In this document: positions 34,741-34,749 of the stretch, piece after piece
How positions within the stretch are numbered: position 1 is the first letter of the stretch
Layout of the letters: each line of letters starts with the position of its first letter
Assembly: GCA_964528575.1 (NCBI GenBank)
Contig: CAZGTQ010000281.1
Location: 1-34,749, forward strand
Length of the DNA stretch: 34,749 nt
Direction: 5' to 3'
Origin: CAZGTQ01 sp964528575
GTDB taxonomy: Bacteria; Planctomycetota; UBA1135; GCA-002686595
The notes under the pieces: generated by a model
Seen by the model: only the letters and a program-made list of their open reading frames with translations
Told to the model about the DNA's origin: nothing
Databases searched by the model: none
Program-made: the position numbers and the translations under genes

Positions 34741-34749
34741 GTACGCGCC
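34656..34749 (-). repeat. 12-bp repeats at the start of ksgA, reaching the right edge
   Basis: Units approximating TTCGCGCCCACG on plus repeat about eight times and encode GAN, GAQ, GAK and RAN tripeptide-like steps on minus. The array continues to the last base, so its full length is unknown. Confidence 0.65.

Overview
This is a very GC-rich bacterial segment with strong G/C preference at third codon positions. The family mix suggests a planctomycete or a similar large-genome, secretion-rich lineage. It includes large secreted TIG/Ig/beta-propeller proteins, a HEAT plus von Willebrand A protein, a GldF/GldG/DUF4340 ABC set, and a Rho with a long low-complexity N-terminus. That placement is inference; no rRNA or unambiguous marker comparison was possible.

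Layout. Positions 1-392 (minus) hold the 5' part of a gene that runs off the left edge and looks broken by two single-base losses. Positions 628-5286 (minus) encode a 1552-residue secreted multidomain protein. A divergent spacer with 22-bp direct repeats separates it from an AceE-type dehydrogenase E1 (5577-8390, plus), which overlaps a Nudix hydrolase (8383-8958). These meet, tail to tail, a seven-gene minus-strand unit (19391 down to 8984). It is headed by rho and followed by an ABC ATPase, a permease, a GldG-like protein, a DUF4340 protein, a GT-C-type membrane protein and a secreted ThuA-like/DsbD-like protein. Gaps and overlaps between these genes range from -4 to 16 bp. Upstream of rho are a palindrome, a largely empty 335-bp stretch and a tRNA-Pro(CGG) with a good promoter.

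Next come a HEAT+VWA protein (minus), an acidic single-pass membrane protein (minus), a secreted M28-type peptidase (plus), selB (minus), a TIGR01212/YhcC-like radical SAM protein (plus), a coiled-coil zinc-ribbon protein (minus), rpoD and dnaG (minus, operon), a 1.27-kb repeat-rich non-coding tract, and ksgA/rsmA (minus) whose N-terminal repeat reaches the right edge.

How the genes relate. dnaG-rpoD is the familiar macromolecular-synthesis pair. selB implies selenocysteine decoding, but no selA, selD, selC or selenoprotein is in the window. The GldA/F/G/DUF4340 set probably forms one membrane complex of unknown substrate, unusually downstream of rho. No CRISPR array, prophage, transposase or clear defence system was seen. 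The most unusual signals are the divergent Rho RNA-binding domain with its low-complexity arm, the rho-headed ABC operon, the GGACGTG repeat tract beside dnaG, and a hairpin that appears to combine the end of rpoD with the promoter of the next gene.
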